This document shows positions 54,828 to 62,844 of a stretch of DNA of 64,000 nt, one piece after another (the first letter of the stretch is position 1; each line of letters begins with the position of its first letter). Below the pieces are notes generated by a model that saw only the letters and a list, made by a program, of their open reading frames with translations, did no database searches and had not been told where the DNA came from. Source of the stretch: Lichenicoccus roseus (GTDB lineage: Bacteria; Pseudomonadota; Alphaproteobacteria; Acetobacterales; Acetobacteraceae); NCBI RefSeq assembly GCF_005844085.1, contig NZ_VCDI01000008.1:107698-171697 (forward strand), in the 5' to 3' direction. Position numbers and translations under genes: made by a program.

Positions 54828-55622
54828 GGTTCTGTCAGCTCTCGTGCCAGTGGCGGATCTGGCGGCCGCTTGGGTGGTTGACGTAGCGTTGCCTGCGATG
54901 GCAGCGGGCAGGATACCGGGATGAACTGCGTGTGCTGTGGGTCTGCAGCCGTGACGGAACGTCCGGACGTGACGGCGCGTTGCTAGCGACGGTTTCGGTG
55001 TCGGACTTGCGGACGGCAATTCAACGAGCACAGCGTGGGCGTGCTGAACCGGACTTATCTGCCCAGTGACATCATCGCCTTGGTGGTGTTCTGCCGGCTG
55101 CGCTACCGGCTGACCCTGCGCGACCTCAGCAAGATCATGGCTCTGCGAGGGATCGAAGCAAGCTATGAGGCCGTCCGCGACTGGGAGCCAAAGCTGCTGC
55201 CGGTCATGGGCGACGAGCTCCACAGGCGCCGGCGCGACATGCGACGCGGTTCCGGCGCCAGCTGGTATTTCAACGAGAACTACATGCTCAGCGAGCATCG
55301 CGACATGAAGGCGCCCAAGGCGTTCTTCCACTCGGCCAGGGCGACCATGGGCTTTTGGCCGGACCGGGTGACGACGGACGGCCATGGCTCCTACCCAAGG
55401 GCGATCCGCAGTGTAGTGGGCGAGACCGTCCGACACCGGACCAGTGCCTACCTGAACAACCGTCTCGAGCAGGGTCATCGCGGCATCAAGGGCAGGGTCC
55501 GATGCATGCGTGGCTTCAAGAGCCATGACGCCGCCAGCCGGGTCAGTCGCGAACATGGTGAGCTCCGTAACCTCCTGCGTCCCCGCCGCCGTCACAACCA
55601 GGCTGTCCCCGCCTCCCCCTAG
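54828..55622 (+). mobile_element. IS6-family element, defective
   Basis: The left end reads GGTTCTGTCAGC, like IS6-group terminal repeats. The transposase region (from about 55000) includes FRCRTCGRQFN, VGVLNRTYLPSDIIALVVFC and, near the end, TTDGHGSYPRAI with the second catalytic Asp. The first Asp region is damaged: WYFNENY replaces WYxDETY, and about 20 residues between it and MLSEHRDM are deleted in frame. No right-hand inverted repeat was found. Opposite orientation to the copy at 4.4-5.1 kb, and broken at different sites. Confidence 0.8.
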
Positions 55623-55904
55623 CGCGTCCGCTCTACCAAAGGCGCCCGCATCGCGCTCGACATCATGACGTCTGCCTGAACGACACGTCCCTCGTAACTC
55701 GACGGCCTCGACTGCAAAACTGTGGCAGCAGGGGGCTGTCGACAGCGCTGATCTGCCCGACCTGGTCGCTTGCGGGCGCGGGTATCTCGGCTCGACGACG
55801 CGTTAACAAGGCGGCAACGTATGGTTTGATGTCATCCGAAAGGACGACCGCCGCGTAAGCGGGGCCAGGGACGACAGGATGCTCGACCTGAGGATTGCTC
55901 TGCC

Positions 55905-56057
55905 ATGAACCTGACCGGGACGAGGTTTCGCGACGTCCTGGTCGTCCTGACCGCCCTATGGGGCGCGGCCTGCCTGGTCGGGTATCTCAGTCACTTCGCT
56001 CTAAATGCCCCGTCGCAGCCGGACCCAACGTCGGTTGTGGGGCCGGTGAAGCCTTAG
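55905..56057 (+). CDS. small single-pass membrane protein (50 aa)
   Basis: MNLTGTRFRDVLVVLTALWG followed by AACLVGYLSHFALNAP and a Pro-rich tail. One hydrophobic helix covers residues about 11-32. GGATTGC lies before the ATG but no strong ribosome site. It precedes hicA by 76 bases. Function unknown. Confidence 0.35.
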   Translation: MNLTGTRFRDVLVVLTALWGAACLVGYLSHFALNAPSQPDPTSVVGPVKP

Positions 56058-56133
56058 CGGATTTGGTCCATACCCGACTCTCAGTGCCGCGCGAGAGGCT
56101 CGACGACGCCTCCCATATGTGTATATTGTGTGT

Positions 56134-56322
56134 ATGAACAGCCGGGAAATCATCCGCGCGCTTGAACTTGCGGGATGGGTTCACGTCGCGACCAAGGGCG
56201 ATCACTGGCAGTTCAAGCATCTGGAGCGGCCCGGTCGGGTGACGGTGCCGCATCCCAAGCGAGACCTGCCGATCGGGACGCTGCGGAGCATCGAGAAACA
56301 GGCCGGGGCGAGACTGAGGTGA
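56134..56322 (+). CDS. hicA: HicA-type toxin
   Basis: A 62-residue dsRBD-like mRNA interferase. Family pattern: MNSREIIRALELAGWVHVAT, then KGDHWQFKH with the catalytic His24, then VTVPHPKRDLPIGTLRSIEK. ATG 56134 is chosen over an upstream ATG at 56119. TGTGTATATTGTGTGTAT just upstream (56116-56133) is repetitive and A/T-rich, fitting an autoregulatory operator. Five bases separate it from hicB. Confidence 0.9.
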   Translation: MNSREIIRALELAGWVHVATKGDHWQFKHLERPGRVTVPHPKRDLPIGTLRSIEKQAGARLR

Positions 56323-56326
56323 TCCG

Positions 56327-56734
56327 ATGACCAGCTATATTGCCCTGATCCGCAAAGAAGCCTCGAGCGACTACGGGGTCGAGTTTCCCGACCTGCCGGG
56401 GTGCGTGACAGCGGGGACCGACCTCGACGACGCGCGACGCATGGCGAGCGAGGTCCTCGCACTGCACATTCAGGGCATGGTCGAGGACGGTGACGAGGTT
56501 CCGTACCCCTCGACCCTGGAGACCGTCATGCAGGATCGGGAGAACGAGGGGGCGGTTGCGATCCTCGTCGAAGCCCCGGTGCGGGTGTCGACCGCGGTCC
56601 GGGTGAATATCACGCTTCCAAAGGACCTGATCGCGGCGATTGACCGGGTCAGCCCGAACCGGTCCCGCTTCCTTGCGGACGCGGCGCGTGTCGCCCTCCG
56701 GGAGCGCGCGTCCGATCCCGCATTACAAGGTTAA
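56327..56734 (+). CDS. hicB: HicB-type antitoxin with RHH domain
   Basis: A 135-residue antitoxin: N-terminal RNase H-like HicB fold (GVEFPDLPGCVTAGTDLDDA and ALHIQGMVEDGDEVPYPS) and C-terminal ribbon-helix-helix (RVNITLPKDLIAAIDRV) for DNA binding. It neutralises HicA and represses the pair. The last bases overlap the convergent small gene on the minus strand. Confidence 0.9.
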   Translation: MTSYIALIRKEASSDYGVEFPDLPGCVTAGTDLDDARRMASEVLALHIQGMVEDGDEVPYPSTLETVMQDRENEGAVAILVEAPVRVSTAVRVNITLPKDLIAAIDRVSPNRSRFLADAARVALRERASDPALQG

Positions 56735-56886
56735 TTATCGCCACTCTTGCATCGATGCCTCTCCAATCTAACGAAAGCCCACGTAAAAATTAATAACAAT
56801 GCAATGAAGCAAATCGGAATCGCGGCATTATAGGGCTCCGGAAGTTTACTCAATACGACAGAAACTAGCACGGCAAACACCGTCAT
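56731..56886 (-). CDS. tiny membrane protein in an A/T-rich island
   Basis: A 51-residue frame MTVFAVLVSVVLSKLPEPYN followed by a second hydrophobic stretch ICFIALLLIFTWAFV and a charged end. Two membrane segments are possible. Base composition (56.73-56.95 kb) is much richer in A/T than the rest, a sign of foreign origin. A perfect 12-base palindrome GTTGATATCAAC lies just upstream. No family recognised. Confidence 0.4.
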   Translation of the reverse strand: MTVFAVLVSVVLSKLPEPYNAAIPICFIALLLIFTWAFVRLERHRCKSGDN

Positions 56887-56997
56887 AAATGTTGATATCA
56901 ACGTCAGTTAGTTTTGGGTTTCAGTCCCATACATCCTCGTTCTATCACAGCATTTCCGTTACGACATAAGAACCTTGTGTCAACCGAAAGACTGCCG

Positions 56998-57201
56998 ATG
57001 ATCCGGTTCTCCCATGACATCGAGGCGGACGCCCTGCGGCTGAGTTTTGGCCAAGAGGGGGCATATTGCGAGTCCGAGGAGGTCGCTCCGGGCGTGATCC
57101 TCGACTTCGACGCTGCGGGCGAGGTCATTGGGATCGAGGTCCTCTACGTTGCAAGGCGTGGGGAGCTGCGGCGGGCGCAGGAAGCGGATCGATCCGGTTG
57201 A
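56998..57201 (+). CDS. DUF2283 family protein
   Basis: 67 residues: MIRFSHDIEADALRLSFGQE, then GVILDFDAAGEVIGIEVLYV. The pattern of D-x-D-A-L-x-L near the start and D-x-D-x-x-G-x-x-x-G-I-E-V matches DUF2283, small proteins often found beside toxin-antitoxin genes. Start 56998 is preferred; the longer frame upstream adds an unlikely sequence. Role unknown. Confidence 0.75.
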   Translation: MIRFSHDIEADALRLSFGQEGAYCESEEVAPGVILDFDAAGEVIGIEVLYVARRGELRRAQEADRSG

Positions 57202-57325
57202 GAGGGACGCGTAAACAGCCCGGTCAGGCGCGTGAACACGGCGGTAGCGCGGACGGTGCCACACACTCGAACCGCGCGACCTCGACGAACGCTGCTGTTT
57301 TCCGATCTACTCGATATGCGACTAG

Positions 57326-58153
57326 GGCCCGGACTCATGACCAGAAGCTGATGGCGGCGGGTAGGCAGACGCTGCTGGCGAAGTTGGTCGCGAGCTTGTC
57401 GTAGCGGGTAGCGATCCTGCGGTAGTCCTTCAGCCGACAGAACATGCGCTCGATGGCGTTGCGGCGGCGATAGAGCACGCGGCTGAAGCAGCTTTTCCAG
57501 ATCCGGGTGCGCCTGGGCGGGATGTTCGGGACGGCGCCCTGCTGCTCGATCTGCTGGCGGATGGAATTAGTGTAGTAGGCACGACCCGCCATGACCAGGG
57601 CGCTGTGCGGCGGTCCATGCAGCAAGCCCTCAGCCGCCCGGCAGTCAGAGACATGGCCTGCGGTAAGACAGAAGGCGATCAGGCGCCCGAGGCCATCGGT
57701 CAGGGCATGGATCTTGGTGGTGCGGCCGCCGCGGCCGATGGCCTGGATCTGGCGCCCCCTTTTCCTCCAGCGGCGCGGCGGTGGGCCATGATGTGGGTGC
57801 TGTCTAGGAGAAGCTCGGCAGGACGTCCATCAGCCGCCGGAAGTGTTTGGAACATACGCTGCCATATCCCGGGAGCACCCTAGCGGACGGATCGGTTGTA
57901 GAGGGTCTTGCGCGGCCCGTAGACCGCCGGTGCATCGACCCAACGACCACCTGACTTCAGCACGTGCACGATGCCGCTGATCACCCTGCGGTCATCAACA
58001 CGTGGCACGCCCCGGGACTTGCGCGGCAAGAGCGGCGCCAGACGCTTCCATTGCCGCTCGCTCAGCCAGAACTCCGTCGCCATCCGCGCCTCCCCATCAC
58101 GAGGAGCGAATCACAGACCGCAGCTGTTGGGTATCCCGCTAATGGGTCCGGAC
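57326..58153 (-). mobile_element. IS5-family element, inactivated
   Basis: Imperfect ends GGGCCCGGACTCATGA (57326) and, on the other strand, GGTCCGGACCCATTAG match each other. On the minus strand, MATEFWLSERQWKRLAPLLP runs to NRSVR and then meets a TAG where Trp is expected (about 57889). The same frame continues WQRMFQT and LLLDSTHIMAH, then slips near 57745. The C-terminal frame ends AIERMFCRLKDYRRIATRYD. The second catalytic Asp is lost (MAGRAYY for MADRAYD). At least three lesions make it immobile. Confidence 0.82.
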
Positions 58154-58300
58154 CGTAGTAGGTAGAACGGGTTCGCCGGATCCACCGTTGGCTCGATCTG
58201 CCCGCCATAGGGCTCGATAATCTGCTCAAGTAACTTGTTGACTCAAGATAATGGAAGCGCTTTTTAATCCTGGTTAAGCGTTGCTTAGGCTTGAAGAGCT

Positions 58301-58552
58301 ATGAAGTCACTGCTGCTTCTCGTATCGCTCATCATCTTCAGCGCCCCAGCGAAGGCGGGGGTTTCGCCAACAGAGGAAGAAGGCAATCTTCTCTGGATCA
58401 AGAGCGAGACGTCTACCACCGCTCTATGCTTTGATGAGTGCTACCACGTCTGTCAGACTGCTTCCGATGCGTGCAAAGAGCACCGCACTCCAAATAACTG
58501 TGCTAAAGACTACGAGTTCTGTGAAGATGACTGTAGCCGAGAGTGCCATTGA
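58301..58552 (+). CDS. secreted cysteine-rich small protein
   Basis: 83 residues. The signal peptide MKSLLLLVSLIIFSAPAKAG is followed by a mature part of about 63 residues with eight Cys (CFDEC, HVC, DAC, NNC, EFC, DDC, REC), enough for four disulfides. The chain is acidic. GAAGAG lies before the ATG and a TTGACT box about 65 bases upstream. No family is recognised; it could be a periplasmic metal or redox peptide, an inhibitor, or a toxin. Confidence 0.65.
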   Translation: MKSLLLLVSLIIFSAPAKAGVSPTEEEGNLLWIKSETSTTALCFDECYHVCQTASDACKEHRTPNNCAKDYEFCEDDCSRECH

Positions 58553-58674
58553 CCCGTGCTCTGCACGCTCGACGCGAGGCTAGACCTTCGCATCACCCGG
58601 CGTCTAAATCTCTGCGATTGGGATCCATGATCGGTCTTCTCGCCAGCGCCATCCCGTCGCTCCCCGCCCGGCCG

Positions 58675-58847
58675 CTCACACCTTCGCTGGCAACCCAACC
58701 TCGCTAACCAGCAGTCCATCGTCAGTCTGCTCGAGCAACACCTGGTGGCCTGGGCGCCAGAGCAACGTCCTCAACAAAAAAGGCTGGGATGGTCAGGCAG
58801 CCATCTGCTCCAATCGTGGCTGTGTCTTGTGCAGAGTCGTCAGACAT
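58675..58847 (-). pseudogene. AbrB-like antitoxin, frameshifted (remnant A)
   Basis: ATG 58847 gives MSDDSAQDTATIGADGCLTI then PAFFVED, the start of a SpoVT/AbrB swapped-hairpin domain. The frame must shift near 58762 to continue LLWRPGHQVLLEQTDDGLLV then SEVGLPAKV and stop at 58675. The whole would be about 57 residues, close to normal MazE/AbrB antitoxins. No toxin gene follows. Confidence 0.55.
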
Positions 58848-59033
58848 GAGCGACTTCCCCCGAATGCTGTGACGCGGTCAATGCAACCTGTGTGGCTTCG
58901 CGTTATCACGGCAATAGTAGTCACCATGGTCTCGCAGGATTGCGCTTCGTGCCAAGGTCCGCTGAAGTCGGGTAGGTCGAGAATGACCCGCCGAGGCCAG
59001 TCACTGCTGAACCCTAGCGATGAGGGGGCATCG

Positions 59034-59492
59034 ATGTTCGTGATCCGTCAAGATGACCTATCGGGCAGGCAAACTCGCAAGCTTTTGGCATTGCACTTGG
59101 CGGGAATGCACGCCAGCTCGCCGCCCGGCAGTGTCTTTGCACTCGATCTGTCCGGATTGCAGGTTCCGGAGGTGACAGTATGGAGCGCTTGGCAGGAGTA
59201 CCGCGTCGCGAGCGTCGGCGCCTTGAAGATCTTAGGCGGTGGGACCGCCGAGGTGAAATCAATGCGAACTCACCCCGATTTCCTTCGTAAGGGCGCAGGG
59301 ACAGCACTGTTAGATTGGATCATTGCTGACGCATCCGACCGAGGCATTACCCGACTTAGCCTGGAGACTGGCAGCGGCCCCGCCTTCGAACCGGCTCTTG
59401 CGCTATATCGCCGGCGCGGCTTCAGAAACTGTCCTGCTTTCGCGGACTACGTGCAGAGCAAATTCAATCAATTCTTGCAGCTCGATCTCTAA
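59034..59492 (+). CDS. GNAT-family N-acetyltransferase
   Basis: A 152-residue acetyltransferase. Acetyl-CoA region MRTHPDFLRKGAGTALLDWI, then SLETGSGPAFEPALALYRRR, the characteristic end of a common small GNAT group. ATG 59034 with AGGGGG upstream is chosen over the far 5' extension. The acceptor is unknown. Confidence 0.85.
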   Translation: MFVIRQDDLSGRQTRKLLALHLAGMHASSPPGSVFALDLSGLQVPEVTVWSAWQEYRVASVGALKILGGGTAEVKSMRTHPDFLRKGAGTALLDWIIADASDRGITRLSLETGSGPAFEPALALYRRRGFRNCPAFADYVQSKFNQFLQLDL

Positions 59493-59940
59493 TGAAGAAA
59501 AACCGATTATCAGCTGAATGTTGCAATAATCCGTCCACCTTGAAACTCGAATCAAAAACCTCTGGTGGTAGCGCGAGTAGCTTGGTCGTCGTAAATCCAG
59601 AACGGGACACGTGCGTGCACCGGATCGTCTGATTGCTTCGAGCAAAGACGTCAGTGCCGGCATAATAGAGACTGCCGGCGCAGCCAGCGGGTCGTGGGTC
59701 CTAGCGTAAGCGACGACACCGTATCCGGACTGCAGGGTCACCTTGCCAGTCGCCAGCAGCGGCCGGTTGTTGTCAGGGTGGGGACTGCCGGAAGGAAGCT
59801 GATCAATCACGCTAGGTCTGAGGAGGCGCTCTCCCGGCACATGAATCGATCATAGTAATAACGCACAGCGAATGCACGTTGACGTTCTATTCACTACGTT
59901 AAAGCCTCACAGGCGCATAGATAGCATCCCAGCCAACACA
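59493..59940. other. intergenic stretch, possible weak minus-strand gene
   Basis: No convincing gene. A 145-residue minus-strand frame (59403-59840, starting MPGERLLRPSVIDQ) has partly protein-like sequence (GYGVVAYARTHDPLAAPAVS) but overlaps the acetyltransferase by 90 bases and has no recognised domain. Confidence 0.3.
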
Positions 59941-59955
59941 CTAACGTAACGTTAG
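59941..59955. promoter_or_regulatory. 15-bp palindrome before a tiny gene
   Basis: CTAACGT-A-ACGTTAG, perfect 7-base arms around one base, 15 bases ahead of the ATG at 59971. It is a candidate operator. Confidence 0.5.
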
Positions 59956-59970
59956 GCAAGGATCGCTCAC

Positions 59971-60081
59971 ATGCTCGAAATGGTTCTCATGCTCATGAGC
60001 TTCGTCTTGTTCGGAGCGTTCTGGGCCGTCTGTGCCGTCCTGTACGACGCGACGCCGATCATCTCTGCAGATGACGTCTGA
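59971..60081 (+). CDS. tiny membrane protein (36 aa)
   Basis: MLEMVLMLMSFVLFGAFWAV then CAVLYDATPIISADDV: one hydrophobic helix and an acidic end. AAGGA lies eight bases before the ATG, and the palindrome at 59941 precedes it. The good ribosome site and clean composition support a real gene. Function unknown. Confidence 0.45.
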   Translation: MLEMVLMLMSFVLFGAFWAVCAVLYDATPIISADDV

Positions 60082-60105
60082 CACCTGGCCACAGGATACA
60101 TCGCC

Positions 60106-60369
60106 GTGCCGCACCCTGGTGCTTCTGTCGACCTCAAGACCCACTCGACCTTCCCGACCTCTATGCCCGAGGTTGTCGTCGCCGACCGCGCTGCGTATCA
60201 GGCTGAGAGCCTGAAGTGGAGCCGCAAGGCAGCCAGCCTCTATCGCCAGTACATACTGGCGATGGCCGCGACAGTGTTGACCGTCGCAGTTGTGGTCGTC
60301 CTCTGGGCGCTGCCCCTGATCGCACCACTCTTCGGTGACATGTACCTCTTCGGGTCACCTTCGGTCTGA
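60106..60369 (+). CDS. small membrane protein
   Basis: An 87-residue frame from GTG 60106, or 68 residues from ATG 60163 (MPEVVVADRAAYQAESLKWS). A hydrophobic stretch AMAATVLTVAVVVVLWALPL near the C-terminus is a membrane helix. It follows the tiny gene by 24 bases, and the two may be an operon. No family recognised. Confidence 0.45.
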   Translation: MPHPGASVDLKTHSTFPTSMPEVVVADRAAYQAESLKWSRKAASLYRQYILAMAATVLTVAVVVVLWALPLIAPLFGDMYLFGSPSV

Positions 60370-60476
60370 CCGCCGCCATGAACACGACCGGCGGCTCGAC
60401 GAGCGTCAGCACCGTGGCGACTTTACGCCGCTGCCTATCGAACAGAGAACTTGAACTGAACTACTAGCGGTGCCTT

Positions 60477-60788
60477 TTACGGCGCCTCGCCTCGCCACCG
60501 GCTCGGTTCTTGGACTCGCAAGCTAAGAACGTCATACTCCCATGGCCCGGGGAGAAAGTCGGCAGTCCCGGTGTGGTTGTTTAGGTCCCACCTCGCGTGA
60601 AGCACAGACTGACCATAGTAGTGCACGCGCAACGTCGTCCTCGTTGGGGTTTTGATACAGGTGATTAAAATGTCGGCTGACTGAAAGCGCCCAGATTCAC
60701 CGCTCCTGACTCCCCAGCTGCGGATCAGTCCCTCACAGTGCATGATGAGCCGATTGCACCACGCAACCTGTGTACTCGTTAGATCCAT
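60477..60788 (-). CDS. hypothetical protein
   Basis: A 103-residue soluble protein with convincing mixed sequence (MDLTSTQVAWCNRLIMHCEG, TLRVHYYGQSVLHARWDLNN). ATG 60788 has GGAGGC just upstream. No family is recognised. Confidence 0.55.
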   Translation of the reverse strand: MDLTSTQVAWCNRLIMHCEGLIRSWGVRSGESGRFQSADILITCIKTPTRTTLRVHYYGQSVLHARWDLNNHTGTADFLPGPWEYDVLSLRVQEPSRWRGEAP

Positions 60789-60914
60789 GAAAGCCTCCAG
60801 ACGGCGCGTCATGCCAATCTAAAAGATTTTCACGCAAGTAAAGAATGCGACATTATTATGTTGTGAAGTTAGTTTGATGAGCTCTGCAGCAGGAGACTCG
60901 TTTAGGATCCGCCT

Positions 60915-61010
60915 CCTTGGGTCCTCGATCGCTGTACCCTTAAAGCCGTTGTCGGTCTGATTGAGCAGTGACCTGTGACCTGGCCGCCAGTCCCGCTGCT
61001 TGGTCCCATC
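60915..61010 (-). pseudogene. AbrB-like antitoxin tail (remnant B)
   Basis: The minus strand reads GPDGTKQRDWRPGHRSLLNQ then TDNGFKGTAIEDPRRR. WRPGHxxLLxQTDxG matches remnant A at 58.7 kb almost residue for residue. The first half of the domain is altered and no clean start remains. Confidence 0.45.
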
Positions 61011-61892
61011 GGGACCAAGCCCGGCCTGATGCTGGTCTACGTCGTTGAACATGGTGCCCCGAGCAACCGTCAGGAGTGCAGTTCTAACGCACAAGCATCC
61101 AGAGGCCGCCGAAGATACCTACTCCTCAGCGAGAGCGATCTGAACAGCGTCAAGGTCGAGAGTTCGTCACTCATGACCGTCGAGAAGTTCGTCAACGTTG
61201 CCTCAATCGATCCGGTCTATTACGACAGCAGCTATTGTGTCGCACCCGATGGCAAGGGTGCGGATGACGTGTTCGCCGTGCTGCGGGAGGCGATCCGTTC
61301 GACCGGCAAAGTCGCCCTGATCCGCGTTGTCATCGCGCAGCGGGAGCGGACGATCGCGATCCGGCAGATGGGCGCGGGATTAGTCGCGCATACGCTGAAC
61401 GAGCAGCGCGACCTGAACGACGCCGCAACCCTGTTCGAGGATGTGCGCGACGTCAAGGTCGACCCGGAAATGGTGCAACTCGCGGTTCAACTGGTCGCGC
61501 GGCAGACCGGAAAATATGACCCCGCTGATCTCGAGGACCAATACGAAAGCCGCCTTCGCGCGATGCTCGACGCGAAGCTCGCGGGTGAAGGCATCATGCT
61601 CGATGACGAGCCAATGCCCGACCATAGCAACGTCGTGAACATCATGGACGCGCTGCGCGCCAGCCTTGGAGAGCCCGCCCCGACGAAGGCTGCGAAGGCG
61701 GTCAAGTCTCCGGTCGCGACCAAGGCGCGCAGGAAAAAGGTTCCGACGCCGCAGGAGGTCCGGGCGCAACCCGGCTTCAAGCTACCGATCGAAGGCGGTC
61801 GCAAGGCTGCACCGCAGGCTGAGCAGGCACCCGCCAGGGCGGTCGAGGTCATTCGGGCGCAGGCACCGCGGAGCCGCCGCAAGGTGTCTTAG
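60975..61892 (+). pseudogene. ku: N-terminally truncated Ku (end-joining) protein
   Basis: From about 61116 the frame matches bacterial Ku, the homodimeric ring that binds DNA ends and recruits ligase D. It shows LLLSESDLNSVKVESSSLMT, VEKFVNVASIDPVYYDSSYC and VAPDGKGADDVFAVLREAIR, and further on VVIAQRERTIAIRQMG and YDPADLEDQYESRLRAMLDA. A normal basic C-terminal tail follows (KARRKKVPTPQEVRAQPGFK). The usual first 60-80 residues (MARAIWKGxISFGLVxIPV region) are missing and replaced by unrelated sequence. No ligD is nearby. It is probably non-functional, or a dominant partner of an intact Ku. Confidence 0.8.
60999..61019. repeat. perfect 9-bp-arm hairpin
   Basis: CTTGGTCCC-ATC-GGGACCAAG, a tight hairpin at the left edge of the truncated ku frame. 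It has no T-run and might mark a rearrangement or insertion scar. Confidence 0.5.
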
Positions 61893-62520
61893 GTTTGTTC
61901 GAGCCGATGTAAGGCGCCGGTTCCTCTGCGTCGAGAAACCTATCAATGGCGGCTTGCGCCTCTCGAACTGCAGCCCGGAGGGCGCTGCTCTTTCCTGTAC
62001 GCGGGACATGGCCCATCGCAAGAACTTGGTCATCTCTCGATGCAGTCCAGAAACGTTCGCTTCCAATCTCGCCTGATACCGTATAGAGCGAATTGCGATA
62101 AAAGGAACGTTTGGTCCGGCAATCCGGCTGCTCCTGCACGACCTGTGGTCGATGGCAAAATACCGCGTCGGTCAGGTAGGCGACTTTCCGAACGAGGGTC
62201 AAGGCCAGCAGGACCGCCCACCCGCCTAAACGCTGATCGACCCGCCCCTTGACCCGCAGAGGCACCGAAGCGGGAATTCGCATGGACGACGTCTCCGCCT
62301 CCTGAGGCAACCAGGTCTCGCAGGTCGAGCGGAACGCTCCGACGGCAAGCGGCGCACGCCACCCATCCCCGTGGCTTGCCTCGAGGGTCATCCGCACAGT
62401 CGGAAGCGGCAGGCTCTCGCGGTCGAGGCGTCGGTTCACCTGCCCGGTTTCGCGACGAACTACCTGCACCGTCCAGTTCAGGTATCGCAGTCCTGAACAC
62501 CTCCACCGCGACGCAATCAA
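61849..62520 (-). CDS. hypothetical protein
   Basis: A 223-residue frame; the parts RLDRESLPLPTVRMTLEASH and KSSALRAAVREAQAAIDRFL are protein-like, the latter typical of a C-terminal helix. It converges on the ku fragment with a 44-base overlap. No domain recognised, and the start is uncertain. Confidence 0.4.
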   Translation of the reverse strand: MIASRWRCSGLRYLNWTVQVVRRETGQVNRRLDRESLPLPTVRMTLEASHGDGWRAPLAVGAFRSTCETWLPQEAETSSMRIPASVPLRVKGRVDQRLGGWAVLLALTLVRKVAYLTDAVFCHRPQVVQEQPDCRTKRSFYRNSLYTVSGEIGSERFWTASRDDQVLAMGHVPRTGKSSALRAAVREAQAAIDRFLDAEEPAPYIGSNKPKTPCGGSAVPAPE

Positions 62521-62541
62521 CGTTCATGCCATGTTCTCGTC

Positions 62542-62844
62542 ATGGGCGCGAACCTCTCGATCTCGCAGCGGCTCCGGGTCGTCTTCCGGACACCCCTAGC
62601 GCGATACCGCAATGGCGAATGGGTCCTGATCTGCGCCTGTTGCCAGTGCGCGACGGAGGCGGAAATCCCGGTCGTGGGACTGCTCGAGGAGCATGGGCGT
62701 CGGACAATTGCGCACACGATTGAGCGATTGCGCTGCTCTCGCTGTCGACAGCCGTCCGCCGCTATCGTGTTGCAGTCCAGGCCGTCGACGTTCGAGGGGC
62801 GGGTCGAGGTCGTCCGGCTGCGCGGATCGGGCGCATACGCATGA
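62542..62844 (+). CDS. small zinc-ribbon-like protein
   Basis: 100 residues with two Cys clusters, ICACCQCATEAEIPV and LRCSRCRQPSAAIVL, spaced as a zinc-binding ribbon. The surroundings are compact and charged. The ATG at 62542 is tentative. The fold suggests nucleic-acid or protein binding. No named family is certain. Confidence 0.6.
   Translation: MGANLSISQRLRVVFRTPLARYRNGEWVLICACCQCATEAEIPVVGLLEEHGRRTIAHTIERLRCSRCRQPSAAIVLQSRPSTFEGRVEVVRLRGSGAYA

Noticed and set aside
59403..59840. 145-residue minus-strand frame
   Set aside because: Overlaps the acetyltransferase by 90 bases, has no ribosome site or domain, and only part of it is protein-like.
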